DNA from: an uncultured Gemmiger sp.
GTDB taxonomy: Bacteria > Bacillota > Clostridia > Oscillospirales > Ruminococcaceae
Assembly (NCBI GenBank): GCA_944386225.1
Contig: CALXAH010000019.1
Span: 1-63,100, forward strand
Direction: 5' to 3'
Length of the DNA: 63,100 nucleotides
Below are positions 51,227-59,423 of this stretch, in pieces; the first letter of the stretch is position 1; every line of letters starts with the position of its first letter. The notes under the pieces were generated by a model. It had not been told where the DNA came from, made no database searches, and worked only from the letters and a program-made list of their open reading frames with translations. Made by a program: the position numbers and the translations under genes.

Positions 51227-52234
51227 ATGCCCCTGCAAATCGTGCGAAACGACATCACCACCATGAAGGTGGACGCCATTGTCAACGCCGCCAACGAAAG
51301 CCTGCTGGGCGGCGGGGGCGTGGACGGCGCCATCCATCGCGCCGCCGGGCCGGATCTGCTGGCGGAATGCCGAACCCTGGGCGGCTGCCAAACCGGGCAG
51401 GCCAAAATTACAAAAGGATACCGCCTGCCCGCCCGGTATGTGATCCATACGGTGGGGCCGGTCTGGCGGGGCGGGCAGCAGGGTGAAAAGGAACGGCTTA
51501 TCTCTGCCTATCGTTCCTCGCTGGAACTGGCTCTGGCCCACCGGTGCGAAACGGTGGCCTTTCCGCTGATCTCCTCCGGCGTGTACGGATACCCCAAGGA
51601 CCAGGCACTCAAGGTGGCGGTGGACACCATCGGGGATTTTCTGCTGGCTCATGACATGACGGTGTATCTGGTGGTTTTTGACCGGGCAGCCTATGCCATC
51701 GGGGAAAAACTCTTTGCCGATATCGCCGCCTGGATCGACGACCGGTATGTGGACGCCCATACCGACAGCCGGGAAACCCAGTACCGCCGGGCTATGTCGG
51801 CACAGCTTGGCGTCGGCATGCCCGCCCCCTCCTGTGCTGTGGCTGAAGCAAGGGAGGATACATTTGAACAGCTGCTCGCGTGCCTGAACCAGCTGGACGA
51901 GAGTTTTTCCCAGATGCTGCTGCGCAAGATCGACGAGCGGGGTATCACCGACGCCCAGTGCTACAAAAAGGCCAATATCGACCGGAAGCTGTTCTCCAAG
52001 ATTCGGTCGGACGTGCACTACAAGCCCTCCAAGCCCACCGCCCTGGCCTTTGCCGTGGCGCTGGAACTGCCGCTGGAGGAGGCCCGGGAACTGCTGGGCA
52101 AGGCGGGCTATGCCTTTTCCCACGCCAGTAAATTTGACGTGATCGTGGAGTATTTCATCGCCCATCGCAACTACAACATTTTTGAAATCAACGAGGCGCT
52201 GTTCGCTTTCGACCAGAGCCTGCTGGGAGGTTGA
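51227..52234 (+). CDS. Macro-domain protein with extra C-terminal helical domain
   Basis: A 335-residue protein. Residues 1-165 are a macro domain of the O-acetyl-ADP-ribose deacetylase (MacroD) type: [45 protein letters not shown] and [21 protein letters not shown] linker of about 40 residues leads to a C-terminal domain of 125 residues ([60 protein letters not shown]) that looks like an HTH-type helical unit found in some macro-domain proteins. The macro domain removes ADP-ribose or deacetylates OAADPr. RBS AAAGGAGG. Confidence 0.88.
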   Translation: MPLQIVRNDITTMKVDAIVNAANESLLGGGGVDGAIHRAAGPDLLAECRTLGGCQTGQAKITKGYRLPARYVIHTVGPVWRGGQQGEKERLISAYRSSLELALAHRCETVAFPLISSGVYGYPKDQALKVAVDTIGDFLLAHDMTVYLVVFDRAAYAIGEKLFADIAAWIDDRYVDAHTDSRETQYRRAMSAQLGVGMPAPSCAVAEAREDTFEQLLACLNQLDESFSQMLLRKIDERGITDAQCYKKANIDRKLFSKIRSDVHYKPSKPTALAFAVALELPLEEARELLGKAGYAFSHASKFDVIVEYFIAHRNYNIFEINEALFAFDQSLLGG

Positions 52235-52238
52235 CGCT

Positions 52239-52588
52239 ATGCCCCGTACGGATGTGACCCAGATGCCCTTTGCCAAGCTGTACCCGCTGCTGGTAGCCAA
52301 GGCGGAAAAGAAAGGCCGCACCCGGCAGGAGGTGGACCAGGTGACCGCCTGGCTCACCGGTTACACGCCGGAGCAGATCGCCCGGCTGGAACAGTCCGAG
52401 ACCAGCTACGGGGACTTTTCCGCAATGCCCCGGCCCCGAACCCGAACCGGGCCCTCATCACCGGCAAGGTGTGCGGCGTGCAGGTGGAGTCCATCGAAGA
52501 TTCCCTGATGCGGGAGATCCGCTATCTGGACAAGCTGGTGGACGAGCTGGCCAAGGGCCGGCCCATGGAAAAGATCCTGCGCGGATAA
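52239..52588 (+). pseudogene. DUF2200 protein, frameshifted
   Basis: The first frame gives the DUF2200 N-terminus ([20 protein letters not shown] to [10 protein letters not shown]). The rest ([20 protein letters not shown] to [12 protein letters not shown]) continues in another frame and stops at 52586-52588. The frames meet at four T at 52416-52419; a fifth T would restore a protein of about 116 residues. Without it translation ends at 52508. The gene follows the macro-domain gene by four bases. Function of DUF2200 is unknown. Confidence 0.8.
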
Positions 52589-52675
52589 TGTCGCCCGCCG
52601 GGCGACCTGCCAACCGCAAAATCCCCCTATACTGTGGTTGTAGGCCAAACAAACACAGAACAGGGGGATTTTTGT

Positions 52676-53323
52676 ATGAAGAAAGATTTGACCGAACTGG
52701 TATTTATACTGGACCGCAGCGGCTCCATGCAGGGGCTGGAGGGGGACACCATCGGCGGGTTCAATTCCATGCTGGAAAAACAGAAAAAGCAGCCCGGCAA
52801 GGCCTTTGTCTCCACCGTGCTGTTTGACAGCCAGACCGAGGTAATCCACGACCGGGTCCGTCTGGACAAGGTGTGCCCCCTGACCGATAAAGAGTATTAT
52901 GTCCGGGGCTGCACCGCCCTGCTGGACGCGGTGGGCGGGGCTATCCATCACATCGGCAATATTCACAAATACGCCCGGCCGGAGGATGTGCCGGAGCACA
53001 CCCTGTTTGTCATCACCACCGACGGGATGGAGAACGCCAGCCGCCGCTACACGGCCCCGCAGGTGCGGGAGATGATCCGGCGCCAGAAGGAAAAATACGG
53101 CTGGGAGTTTTTATTCCTGGGGGCCAACATCGACGCAGTGGAAACCGCCGGCCGGTTGGGTATCGCGCCTGACCGGGCGGTGAACTACCACAGCGACAGC
53201 AAGGGCACCCGCCTGAACTACGACGTGGTGGGGCGGGCCGTGGCCTCCTTCCGCTGCAGCACCCCGCTGGACGAACACTGGAAAGACGCCATTGAGCGGG
53301 ATTTCCAAAGCCGGAAAAAATAA
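52676..53323 (+). CDS. von Willebrand factor A domain protein
   Basis: A 215-residue cytoplasmic protein that is almost entirely a vWA domain. The MIDAS motif is FILDRSGSM with the Thr in RGCTALLDAVGG and the Asp in FVITTDGMENAS. It matches a small bacterial family related to TerY-like vWA proteins. Metal-dependent protein binding is expected; the partner is unknown. Its start follows CAGGGGG. No MoxR-type ATPase, the usual partner, is next to it. Confidence 0.88.
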   Translation: MKKDLTELVFILDRSGSMQGLEGDTIGGFNSMLEKQKKQPGKAFVSTVLFDSQTEVIHDRVRLDKVCPLTDKEYYVRGCTALLDAVGGAIHHIGNIHKYARPEDVPEHTLFVITTDGMENASRRYTAPQVREMIRRQKEKYGWEFLFLGANIDAVETAGRLGIAPDRAVNYHSDSKGTRLNYDVVGRAVASFRCSTPLDEHWKDAIERDFQSRKK

Positions 53324-53330
53324 GACAAAA

Positions 53331-53362
53331 CAGCGGCCGCCCGGATTTCCGGGCGGCCGCTG
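53331..53362. terminator. Hairpin between convergent vWA gene and arsC
   Basis: A 14-bp stem (cagcggccgcccgg with ccgggcggccgctg) with four-base loop; no long T tract. Confidence 0.7.
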
Positions 53363-53370
53363 TGCCGCGT

Positions 53371-53823
53371 TTACAGAGTACCGTTCTGAATGCGGCGCCG
53401 CAGATCCAGCACCTTTTCCTCAATGCGCGCCATTACCGCCAGGAACGCCGCGTCCTCCTGACCGGTGGGGTCGTCCAGGCCCCAGTCCTCCCGGTGGGAG
53501 CAGGGCAGGGACGGGCACTGCACGTTACAGCCCATGGTGACCACAATATCCACAGCGGGCAGATCAGTCAGGGGCTTGTTGTACTGGGTCTGTTCCATGT
53601 CGATACCGTGTATCTGCTTCATCAGCCGCACCGCATCGGGGTTGATCCGGGCGCCCGGCTCGGTACCGGCGGAACAGCTTTCAAACACATCCCCGGCCAG
53701 CTGTTTGCCCAGCGCCTCCGCCATCTGGCTGCGGCAGGAGTTGTGCACGCAGAGAAAGGCCACCCGGGGCTTTTGGCCGCCGGCCGAAAAGGAGCCGGTT
53801 GTGTCGTTTGCTTGCAGGTTCAT
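53371..53823 (-). CDS. arsC: Arsenate reductase, thioredoxin-coupled LMW-PTP type
   Basis: A 150-residue protein with the phosphatase-like loop FLCVHNSCRSQMAEAL (CX5R) and the extra Cys segment TMGCNVQCPSLPC that supplies the shuttle disulfide in ArsC enzymes. DPTGQEDAAF follows, as in the family. It reduces arsenate to arsenite with electrons from thioredoxin; trxAB lie 3-4 kb away. About 20 N-terminal residues before the fold are extra. No arsenite pump or ArsR is adjacent. Confidence 0.9.
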   Translation of the reverse strand: MNLQANDTTGSFSAGGQKPRVAFLCVHNSCRSQMAEALGKQLAGDVFESCSAGTEPGARINPDAVRLMKQIHGIDMEQTQYNKPLTDLPAVDIVVTMGCNVQCPSLPCSHREDWGLDDPTGQEDAAFLAVMARIEEKVLDLRRRIQNGTL

Positions 53824-53861
53824 AGGTTGTCCTCCTTTATTTTGTCATACATGGGGTTGAA

Positions 53862-54402
53862 TCACTCTTCGCTTTTCGGTTTCCTGTTCAGCTTCAGGCA
53901 GAGCTCCCGGTGGTCGGCTGCGGCCTGAAGCAGCGCCGCAGCGGCAAGAGCCTGTTCTTTCAGGGGCTTCCCGGCGTATTCCGTGCCCTCCAGTGCCGCC
54001 AGTGCCGCCCGTAGATCCTCCAGCGGAAGCAGGTACGCGGCTGTGGTAAACAAGGTCTTATGCCGTCCGTCGTTAAAGCGGGCCATAAGCGTGTCCAGAA
54101 TGGCTCGCTTTTCATCCAGGCAGGCCAGATAGGCCGGCAGCCCTATGGCCCGGGCCTGGTCAATGTCCTGCTGCCGGTTCCGGTGGGGGACAAAGGAATC
54201 CCCCGCGTCAAACCCCTCATAGCGGGGACAGGGGTATGCCGGACACTCCCAGCAGTACGGTACGCCGCCATGCTCCAGCGAGCAGCGGGCGATGGCGCAG
54301 CTTTGGTTGCCCGCCCCGCCGCCGCAGCCCGGGCAGTAGCCGCCCAAATGCATGCTGCACAGAACGCAGTTGAGACCACACAGGGAAAAACGGGTAGCAC
54401 AT
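53862..54402 (-). pseudogene. DUF3795 protein, frameshifted near the N-terminus
   Basis: The main frame (from an internal Met at 54353) encodes the Cys-rich DUF3795 body: GGYCPGCGGGAGNQSCAIAR, CWECPAYPCPRYEGFD and a helical C-terminus. Reading further upstream in the same frame gives FSLCGLNCVLCS, the usual family start, but no start codon before a TAA. Removing one base from the run of five A at 54386-54390 joins this to an ATG at 54400-54402. So the gene appears split by a one-base insertion, or it starts internally and is truncated. No good RBS is visible for either start. The likely role is metal/Cys-cluster binding; unknown. Confidence 0.65.
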
Positions 54403-54496
54403 TACAAATAAAAGCGTCGCAGGCAATCTGAATTATGAATTCCGACTGCTGCGGCGCTTTTTCCTGTCTGTACGCATCCTTGTGAATGGGAAAAAT

Positions 54497-54530
54497 AAAA
54501 GTGGTGCATCTGTGAGGTTGCACCACTTTT
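54497..54530. other. Hairpin in an AT-rich gap
   Basis: A 12-bp perfect stem (aaaagtggtgca with tgcaccactttt) around a ten-base loop. The 54403-54660 gap is AT-rich and without a credible gene; the hairpin may be a terminator or a mobile-element end. Confidence 0.45.
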
Positions 54531-54660
54531 TGAAAGCATAGGTTTTCGCGTGAGAAAAGCAACATCAACCTAAAATCAGAAAATGTAGCCACTAGTTGTC
54601 TCCTCGAAATATTGGTGCAATTTTGATCGGTCAAAGTGCTTTTCTAACCAGTATATTAGA

Positions 54661-54700
54661 GAAAAAATAAGGAACACCCCTGATTTATCAGGGGTGTTCC
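54661..54700 (-). terminator. Terminator of tRNA-Pro
   Basis: On the minus strand a 14-bp perfect stem (ggaacacccctgat and its complement) followed by a T-rich stretch, 37 bases after the tRNA. Confidence 0.88.
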
Positions 54701-54736
54701 TCAGACCACCTTGTTCTCCAAGGTGACCACAAAGTA

Positions 54737-54812
54737 TGGTCCGAGTGGCGGGATTCGAACCCACGGCATCCTGCTCCCAAAGCAGGCGCGCTACCAGCTG
54801 CGCTACACCCGG
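54737..54812 (-). tRNA. tRNA-Pro (anticodon TGG)
   Basis: A full cloverleaf on the minus strand: acceptor CCGGGTG pairs with CACTCGG, the D-arm has AGCTGGTAGCGC, the anticodon arm is CCTGC TTTGGGA GCAGG giving anticodon TGG, and the T-arm is GTGGG TTCGAAT CCCGC. The 3' CCA is encoded. A near-consensus promoter and a strong terminator flank it. Confidence 0.97.
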
Positions 54813-54837
54813 ACATTCTTTATCTTGAACGAGTGAT

Positions 54838-54866
54838 ATTATACTATACTCCGCGGCCCGCGTCAA
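54838..54866 (-). promoter_or_regulatory. tRNA-Pro promoter
   Basis: On the minus strand TTGACG, 17 bases, TATAAT. Confidence 0.8.
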
Positions 54867-54943
54867 ATGTGGGCTGAAATGAATAAAAATGAAATGTTTG
54901 TGGAAAAATTATGGGCCAAATTGGTTGAATAGATTACAAAGTG

Positions 54944-54972
54944 TTTACAAAAGCGGCGGAATTGAGTATGAT
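54944..54972 (+). promoter_or_regulatory. Promoter of the first DUF3048 gene
   Basis: TTTACA, 17 bases, TATGAT, about 52 bases before the start. Confidence 0.7.
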
Positions 54973-55024
54973 AAATATAATCAATCCGTTTGTGGATTGC
55001 CAGGAGAAAAAAGGAGGGCGGCCA

Positions 55025-56143
55025 ATGAGACGACCGACCTGTCTGCTGTTTGCGCTTTGTATGGCGGCAGGCCTGCTGGCGGGATGCGCACCCCAAAGCG
55101 AAGCGCCGCATCCCACGGCGACCCCGGCGCCTACCCATACGCCTGTAAAGGAAGAACCCCCGAGCCTGACCTACGAGACGCTGGAAGGGATCAACCCCTA
55201 TACCGGCCTGCCCCAGGGGGAGAACTACCCTGCCGGCAAGCGCGGCGTGGCGGTGATGATCAACAACGTGAAGGGCGCGCTGCCCCAGAGCGGCATCAAC
55301 AGCGCCGACCTGCTGTACGAAATGGTCACCGAGGGCGGCGTTACCCGCCTGATGGCCGTATACCGGGATTATGCCAGTATGCCGGTGGTGGGGCCCATCC
55401 GCTCCGCCCGGGATCAGCATGTGCAGATGATGCTGCCGCTGGAGTGTTTGTACGCCCACATCGGCGGTTCTACCTACGCCAACGTGCTGCTGGATGTGTT
55501 CCACTGTCCGGGATACCGCTCGCTGGACGGCAAGTACCGCAACTTCTACTGGATCGACCAGGAACGCCGCAAGACCATGGATCAGGACTACTGCGTCTAT
55601 ACCGACGGCCCCACCCTGGCCGCCGCGCTGGAAAAATTCGGCATGGATACCGATTTCAGATATGAGATGCCGCAGACCTTCCGGTTTGTGCCCGCCGACG
55701 AGCCGGCCCGTGTGCTGGAAGGCGGGGCGGCCAGCCAGGTGTATCTGCGGTTCTCCGGCTATACCGACTGCGAGTTCCGCTACGACGAAACCACCGGCCG
55801 CTACGCCAAGTGGGAGTTCGGCGAACCCCAGGTGGACGAAGGGGACGGCGGCGCCCAGTATCAGGCGGACAACCTGTTCATTCTGTTCACCGAGATCACC
55901 AAGTACCCGGACGGGGTGCTCAGCCAGGTGGATCTGTCCGGCCAGGGATACGGCTATTATTTCTGCGACGGCCGGTACGAGCGGGTGCGCTGGATGAAAG
56001 GGCCCGCCTCGTCGCCGCTGCGGATTCTGCGGCTGGACGGCACCGAGGAGGACGTGCCGGTCAATCCGGGCCAGAGCTACATTGCCATGGTGGGGCTGGA
56101 TCAGTTCGAATACTTCCGCATCGACGGCCAGCCGGTCGAATAA
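55025..56143 (+). CDS. DUF3048 lipoprotein, copy 1
   Basis: A 372-residue lipoprotein of the DUF3048 (YerB-like) family. The ATG at 55025 follows AGGAGGG. Lipobox LLAGC, a Pro/Thr linker (PTATPAPTHTPV), then the family core: GVAVMINNVKGALPQSGINS, ADLLYEMVTEGGVTRLMAVY and VVGPIRSARDQ. The C-terminal half has YQADNLFILFTEITKYPDGV and RYERVRWMKGPASSPLRI. DUF3048 proteins sit at the cell surface and have no assigned reaction. It is the first of three tandem paralogues, with its own promoter. Confidence 0.92.
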   Translation: MRRPTCLLFALCMAAGLLAGCAPQSEAPHPTATPAPTHTPVKEEPPSLTYETLEGINPYTGLPQGENYPAGKRGVAVMINNVKGALPQSGINSADLLYEMVTEGGVTRLMAVYRDYASMPVVGPIRSARDQHVQMMLPLECLYAHIGGSTYANVLLDVFHCPGYRSLDGKYRNFYWIDQERRKTMDQDYCVYTDGPTLAAALEKFGMDTDFRYEMPQTFRFVPADEPARVLEGGAASQVYLRFSGYTDCEFRYDETTGRYAKWEFGEPQVDEGDGGAQYQADNLFILFTEITKYPDGVLSQVDLSGQGYGYYFCDGRYERVRWMKGPASSPLRILRLDGTEEDVPVNPGQSYIAMVGLDQFEYFRIDGQPVE

Positions 56144-56169
56144 GCGGGCAAACTGGCAGGAATTTAAAC

Positions 56170-56198
56170 TTTACAGCCCCGCCCCTGCCGTGTACAAT
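56170..56198 (+). promoter_or_regulatory. Promoter of the second DUF3048 gene
   Basis: TTTACA, 17 bases, TACAAT, 88 bases before the start. Confidence 0.7.
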
Positions 56199-56285
56199 AA
56201 GAAATGCCACAAGCGGGGCGCATGATGTTGAAAAAGCCGCCGGTTTCCGGTGTGCGGAAAATACAAAACACAGTGAGGAATGACC

Positions 56286-57437
56286 ATGAAACGCTTGCTT
56301 TGTCTGATCCTGATCCTGGTGCTCTCTGCCAGCCTGCTGGCCGCCTGCGGCGGTTCCCCGGCCTCCGGCTCCGCCGGCGCCAACGAGCCTGCCGCCACCC
56401 CGGAACCCACGCCGGAACCCACGCCGGAGCCCTACAACGCCCAGCTGCTGACCGGCTACGAGAAGGACTCCAGCTATCCCGACAACCAGCGCCCCGTGGC
56501 CATCATGTTCAACAACCTGATCGACGCCCGGCCCCAGAACGGCCTGTCCGACGCGGAGATCGTGGTGGAGATCAAGGTGGAAGGCGGCATTACCCGCCTC
56601 ATGGGCATTTTTGACGACTGGTCTGATCTGAATAAGATCGGGCCCATCCGTTCCGCCCGTGACCAGTACCTGAAGCTGATCATGCCCTGGCAGATGCTGT
56701 ATGTGCACGACGGCCAGAGCGTAGTGGTGGACTATATGGTCCGGGACTACGATTACGATGAGTTCAACCTGAAACAGGTAGGCAGCTTTGCCTGGCGTGA
56801 GCGGGATCGCTACAACTGGGCCGGCAAGACCAATCTGGCCACCGAGCATACCGAGTACACCGACGGGGAGCACCTGGCCGAGTTCATCACCGATCAGGGC
56901 GTGGATACCTTCCGGGATTACGGCGAGTCCACCTTCTTCAACTTCGTGGATTACCGCGAGCCTGCCCGTCAGCTGTCCGGCGACGAGGTGAGCGTGGCCG
57001 AGCAGGTCACGGTGCAGCATTCCAGCAGCTACCGTACCCGCCTGACCTACGACAGCAGCCTGAATCTGTATTATATGAGCCAGTATTACGGCAGCAAGAC
57101 CGGTTATCTGGATACCGTGGACCAGAACAACGACCAGCAGCTGGCCTTTGACAATGTGGTGGTGCTGTTTACCGATATCTACACCTACCCCGAATACCGG
57201 GAGAAGGATCTGCAATACGTGGACTACGATTTCGGTGGTTACGGCTACTACATCTACGGCGGCAAGGCCGAGCGTATCCGCTGGGTCAAGGGCGTGCCCG
57301 AGCAGGCCCTGCGACTGGTTCAGATGGACGGCTCCACCCCGTACGAGATCAACTGCGGCAAGACCTACCTGGCCGTGGTGGATCTGGACGAGTTCAACAG
57401 CTTCGCCTGCGAGGCCCTGACCACTTCGGAGGGCTGA
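56286..57437 (+). CDS. DUF3048 lipoprotein, copy 2
   Basis: A 383-residue paralogue of the previous gene. The lipobox is LLAAC; the linker is TPEPTPEPTPEPYN. Core motifs are PVAIMFNNLIDARPQNGLSD, AEIVVEIKVEGGITRLMGIF and KIGPIRSARDQYLK. The ATG at 56286 is preferred over one at 56280, which abuts the GAGGAA. It is closer to copy 1 than to copy 3 in keeping GPIRSARD. A hairpin follows. Confidence 0.92.
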   Translation: MKRLLCLILILVLSASLLAACGGSPASGSAGANEPAATPEPTPEPTPEPYNAQLLTGYEKDSSYPDNQRPVAIMFNNLIDARPQNGLSDAEIVVEIKVEGGITRLMGIFDDWSDLNKIGPIRSARDQYLKLIMPWQMLYVHDGQSVVVDYMVRDYDYDEFNLKQVGSFAWRERDRYNWAGKTNLATEHTEYTDGEHLAEFITDQGVDTFRDYGESTFFNFVDYREPARQLSGDEVSVAEQVTVQHSSSYRTRLTYDSSLNLYYMSQYYGSKTGYLDTVDQNNDQQLAFDNVVVLFTDIYTYPEYREKDLQYVDYDFGGYGYYIYGGKAERIRWVKGVPEQALRLVQMDGSTPYEINCGKTYLAVVDLDEFNSFACEALTTSEG

Positions 57438-57468
57438 GCGGCAGCGCACCTGTAAAACCCAGTACGTA

Positions 57469-57502
57469 CACAGAGCCTGTCCCGGACGGGACAGGCTCTG
57501 TG
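57469..57502 (+). terminator. Hairpin between DUF3048 copies 2 and 3
   Basis: A 15-bp perfect stem (cacagagcctgtccc with gggacaggctctgtg) with four-base loop but only a short T tail. Copy 3 has no obvious promoter after it, so partial read-through is likely. Confidence 0.65.
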
Positions 57503-57572
57503 CTTCACTCCGGGCCGGGAGGGAACGGCCCGCGAAATTCAGCCCGCAAAGGGAAAAGGGGGAACGTAACCC

Positions 57573-58769
57573 GTGAAACGATCCGTACAACTCTTTCTTG
57601 CCGCGCTGCTCTGCCTGTGTATGCTGGCAGGCTGCGCGCCGAAACCGGACAGCTCGTCCGTGCCGGAAAGTATTTCCGCTACAGCGGATCCCGGCGCGGA
57701 AACCGCCGATACCCAGCCCGCCCCGTCCGCGGTGGACCCGCTTACGGGCGCCGTTCGGGACAACGCCTGCACCCGCCGCCCCTATGCGGTGACCTTTTAC
57801 AATTCGCCCGCGGCCCTGCCTCAGTGGGGTATCGGCTCCGCCCAGGTACTGATCGAGTGCCTGACCGAGGGCAACACCACCTACCAGATGGGCCTGTTCC
57901 CGGCGGAAAGCGGCCTGCCCAAGGTGGGGCCGGTGGGCCCCGCCCGGGATACGCTGGTGCAGTTTGCCATGGGCGGCAATGCGATTCCGGTGCACATCGG
58001 CCAGAACAACTACGCCTGGAACCTGCTCAACCAGTACGCCTACCAGGACATCAACGGCTGGTACGTGGGTGTCTCGGTGTTTGATATGGACTGGGACCGC
58101 AACGCCACCGTCAGCGACGAGCTGTGCTGGTATACCCGGCAGGAGACGCTGAACAACGGCCTGACCTCCACCGGCGTGGCCCAGGAGGGTACCGTGCCGG
58201 GCATGTTCCATTTTGCCGGTGAGGCCCTGACCCTGCCCAACACCGCCGCTTCCCAGAGCCTGACCATCCAGTACGCCGAGGGCGCGCTGGCCCGGCTGGA
58301 CTGGTCGGCGGAGGCAGGGGCCTATCTGAAATTCAACAGTGACGGCAGTGCCCAGACCGACGCCGATACCGGCGCCCAGCTGAGCTTTTCCAATGTGCTG
58401 GTGCTGTACGCCAGCGCCGGTGTCAAGGACGACGGCTACACCCGGGACTATGACCTGACCCAGGGCACCGGCCTGTACCTGTCCGGCGGCGGCTGGCAGA
58501 CCGTCCGGTGGCAGAAGGGCGAACCCACCGCCCCGCTGTATCTGTACGACGAGGCGGGCAACCCGGTGGCGCTGAAACCCGGCCGCACCTATATGGGTAT
58601 CTACGGCGGATTTGCCGGGCAGAGCGTCCAGCTGACCGCGGACGGCGCGGCGGTGGAACTGCCCGCCGCCCCCACGCCGATGCCGACCCCGGAACCCACC
58701 CCTGCCCCCACGGCGGAACCGGCCCCGGCCGAGAGTCAGCCCGCCGCGGAAAGTCAGCCCGCAGCCTGA
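57573..58769 (+). CDS. DUF3048 lipoprotein, diverged copy 3
   Basis: A 398-residue lipoprotein starting at GTG 57573 (RBS AAGGGGG). Lipobox MLAGC. The DUF3048 core is recognisable but changed: YAVTFYNSPAALPQWGIGSA, QVLIECLTEGNTTYQMGLFP and VGPVGPARDTL in place of GPIRSARD. The tail ends in a Pro/Ala/Glu linker (PTPEPTPAPTAEPAPAESQP) without an anchor. Loss of the Arg-Ser pair in the most conserved motif suggests a changed or lost activity compared with copies 1 and 2. Confidence 0.85.
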   Translation: MKRSVQLFLAALLCLCMLAGCAPKPDSSSVPESISATADPGAETADTQPAPSAVDPLTGAVRDNACTRRPYAVTFYNSPAALPQWGIGSAQVLIECLTEGNTTYQMGLFPAESGLPKVGPVGPARDTLVQFAMGGNAIPVHIGQNNYAWNLLNQYAYQDINGWYVGVSVFDMDWDRNATVSDELCWYTRQETLNNGLTSTGVAQEGTVPGMFHFAGEALTLPNTAASQSLTIQYAEGALARLDWSAEAGAYLKFNSDGSAQTDADTGAQLSFSNVLVLYASAGVKDDGYTRDYDLTQGTGLYLSGGGWQTVRWQKGEPTAPLYLYDEAGNPVALKPGRTYMGIYGGFAGQSVQLTADGAAVELPAAPTPMPTPEPTPAPTAEPAPAESQPAAESQPAA

Positions 58770-58785
58770 CCGCTGTTCACGAAAC

Positions 58786-58825
58786 AAAACCGGCGCACCG
58801 CCTGCATGGCGGTGCGCCGGTTTTT
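58786..58825. terminator. Bidirectional terminator
   Basis: Stem aaaaccggcgcaccgcc with ggcggtgcgccggtttt, five-base loop, T5 tail, between convergent genes. Confidence 0.92.
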
Positions 58826-58839
58826 GCAACGCTGCAAAA

Positions 58840-59247
58840 TCAGGCGGCGGGGGTGCTGCTTACATACACAAACCAGTAGTCCGCGCCCTCCTCGTACAGG
58901 TTGGCCTGCCGCAGCGCGTCCAGGGAACTGTCGTCCGCTTCGCGTACCTCCAGGGTCACCGTTTCGCCCTCTTTGGCGGGGGGATAGTCGGTGTCGCTGT
59001 AAAAGGCCAGCAGGGTTTCCTCGTCGGTACTGCCGCGCAGCAGCAGCGCCCCGATGGTGGAGCCGTCCTCGCCCTTGTCCGCGTCCGCCACCACCAGGCT
59101 CATGCCGGCGGGCAGGGGATGTTCCTGCAGCGGCCGGGCAAAGGCCTCCGCCTGATCCCGCTGGGCTTTTTCCCGGAACATCCAGCCCCACACCAGGGCC
59201 AGCACCACAAACAAAACGGCCACCATGGCCGCGTATCGCTTTACCAT
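58840..59247 (-). CDS. Unknown small membrane-anchored protein
   Basis: A 135-residue protein with one N-terminal helix (AAMVAVLFVVLALVWGWMF) and a soluble external domain of about 105 residues. The domain ends LYEEGADYWFVYVSS and contains SDTDYPPAKEGETVTLEVRE. No family is recognised. It is divergent from the metallo-beta-lactamase-like gene, and the two promoters share a 180-base gap. Confidence 0.65.
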   Translation of the reverse strand: MVKRYAAMVAVLFVVLALVWGWMFREKAQRDQAEAFARPLQEHPLPAGMSLVVADADKGEDGSTIGALLLRGSTDEETLLAFYSDTDYPPAKEGETVTLEVREADDSSLDALRQANLYEEGADYWFVYVSSTPAA

Positions 59248-59324
59248 TGCCTGTGCCTCCGTTTTTTGTCAGGGTTGTATGCTCTATTATACCGTTCCAC
59301 AGCCCGGCGGCGCAAGCCCCGCCA

Positions 59325-59353
59325 CTTTTCGACGGGGCGGGAATGTGGTATAA
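59325..59353 (+). promoter_or_regulatory. Promoter of the metallo-beta-lactamase-like gene
   Basis: TTTTCG, 17 bases, TATAAT. A minus-strand TATAAT with TTGCGC 18 bases upstream (59285-59314) would serve the divergent small membrane gene. Confidence 0.5.
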
Positions 59354-59423
59354 TACCAGAAACAGGGCTCCCTGCGGGGCCCTTTACCCTGCGGGCCGTC
59401 CGCCCGACATAAAGGAGGCCCCC

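Noticed and set aside
57469-57502. Hairpin considered as a transposon end
   Set aside because: No target duplication or transposase nearby; it fits a normal intergenic terminator-like structure.
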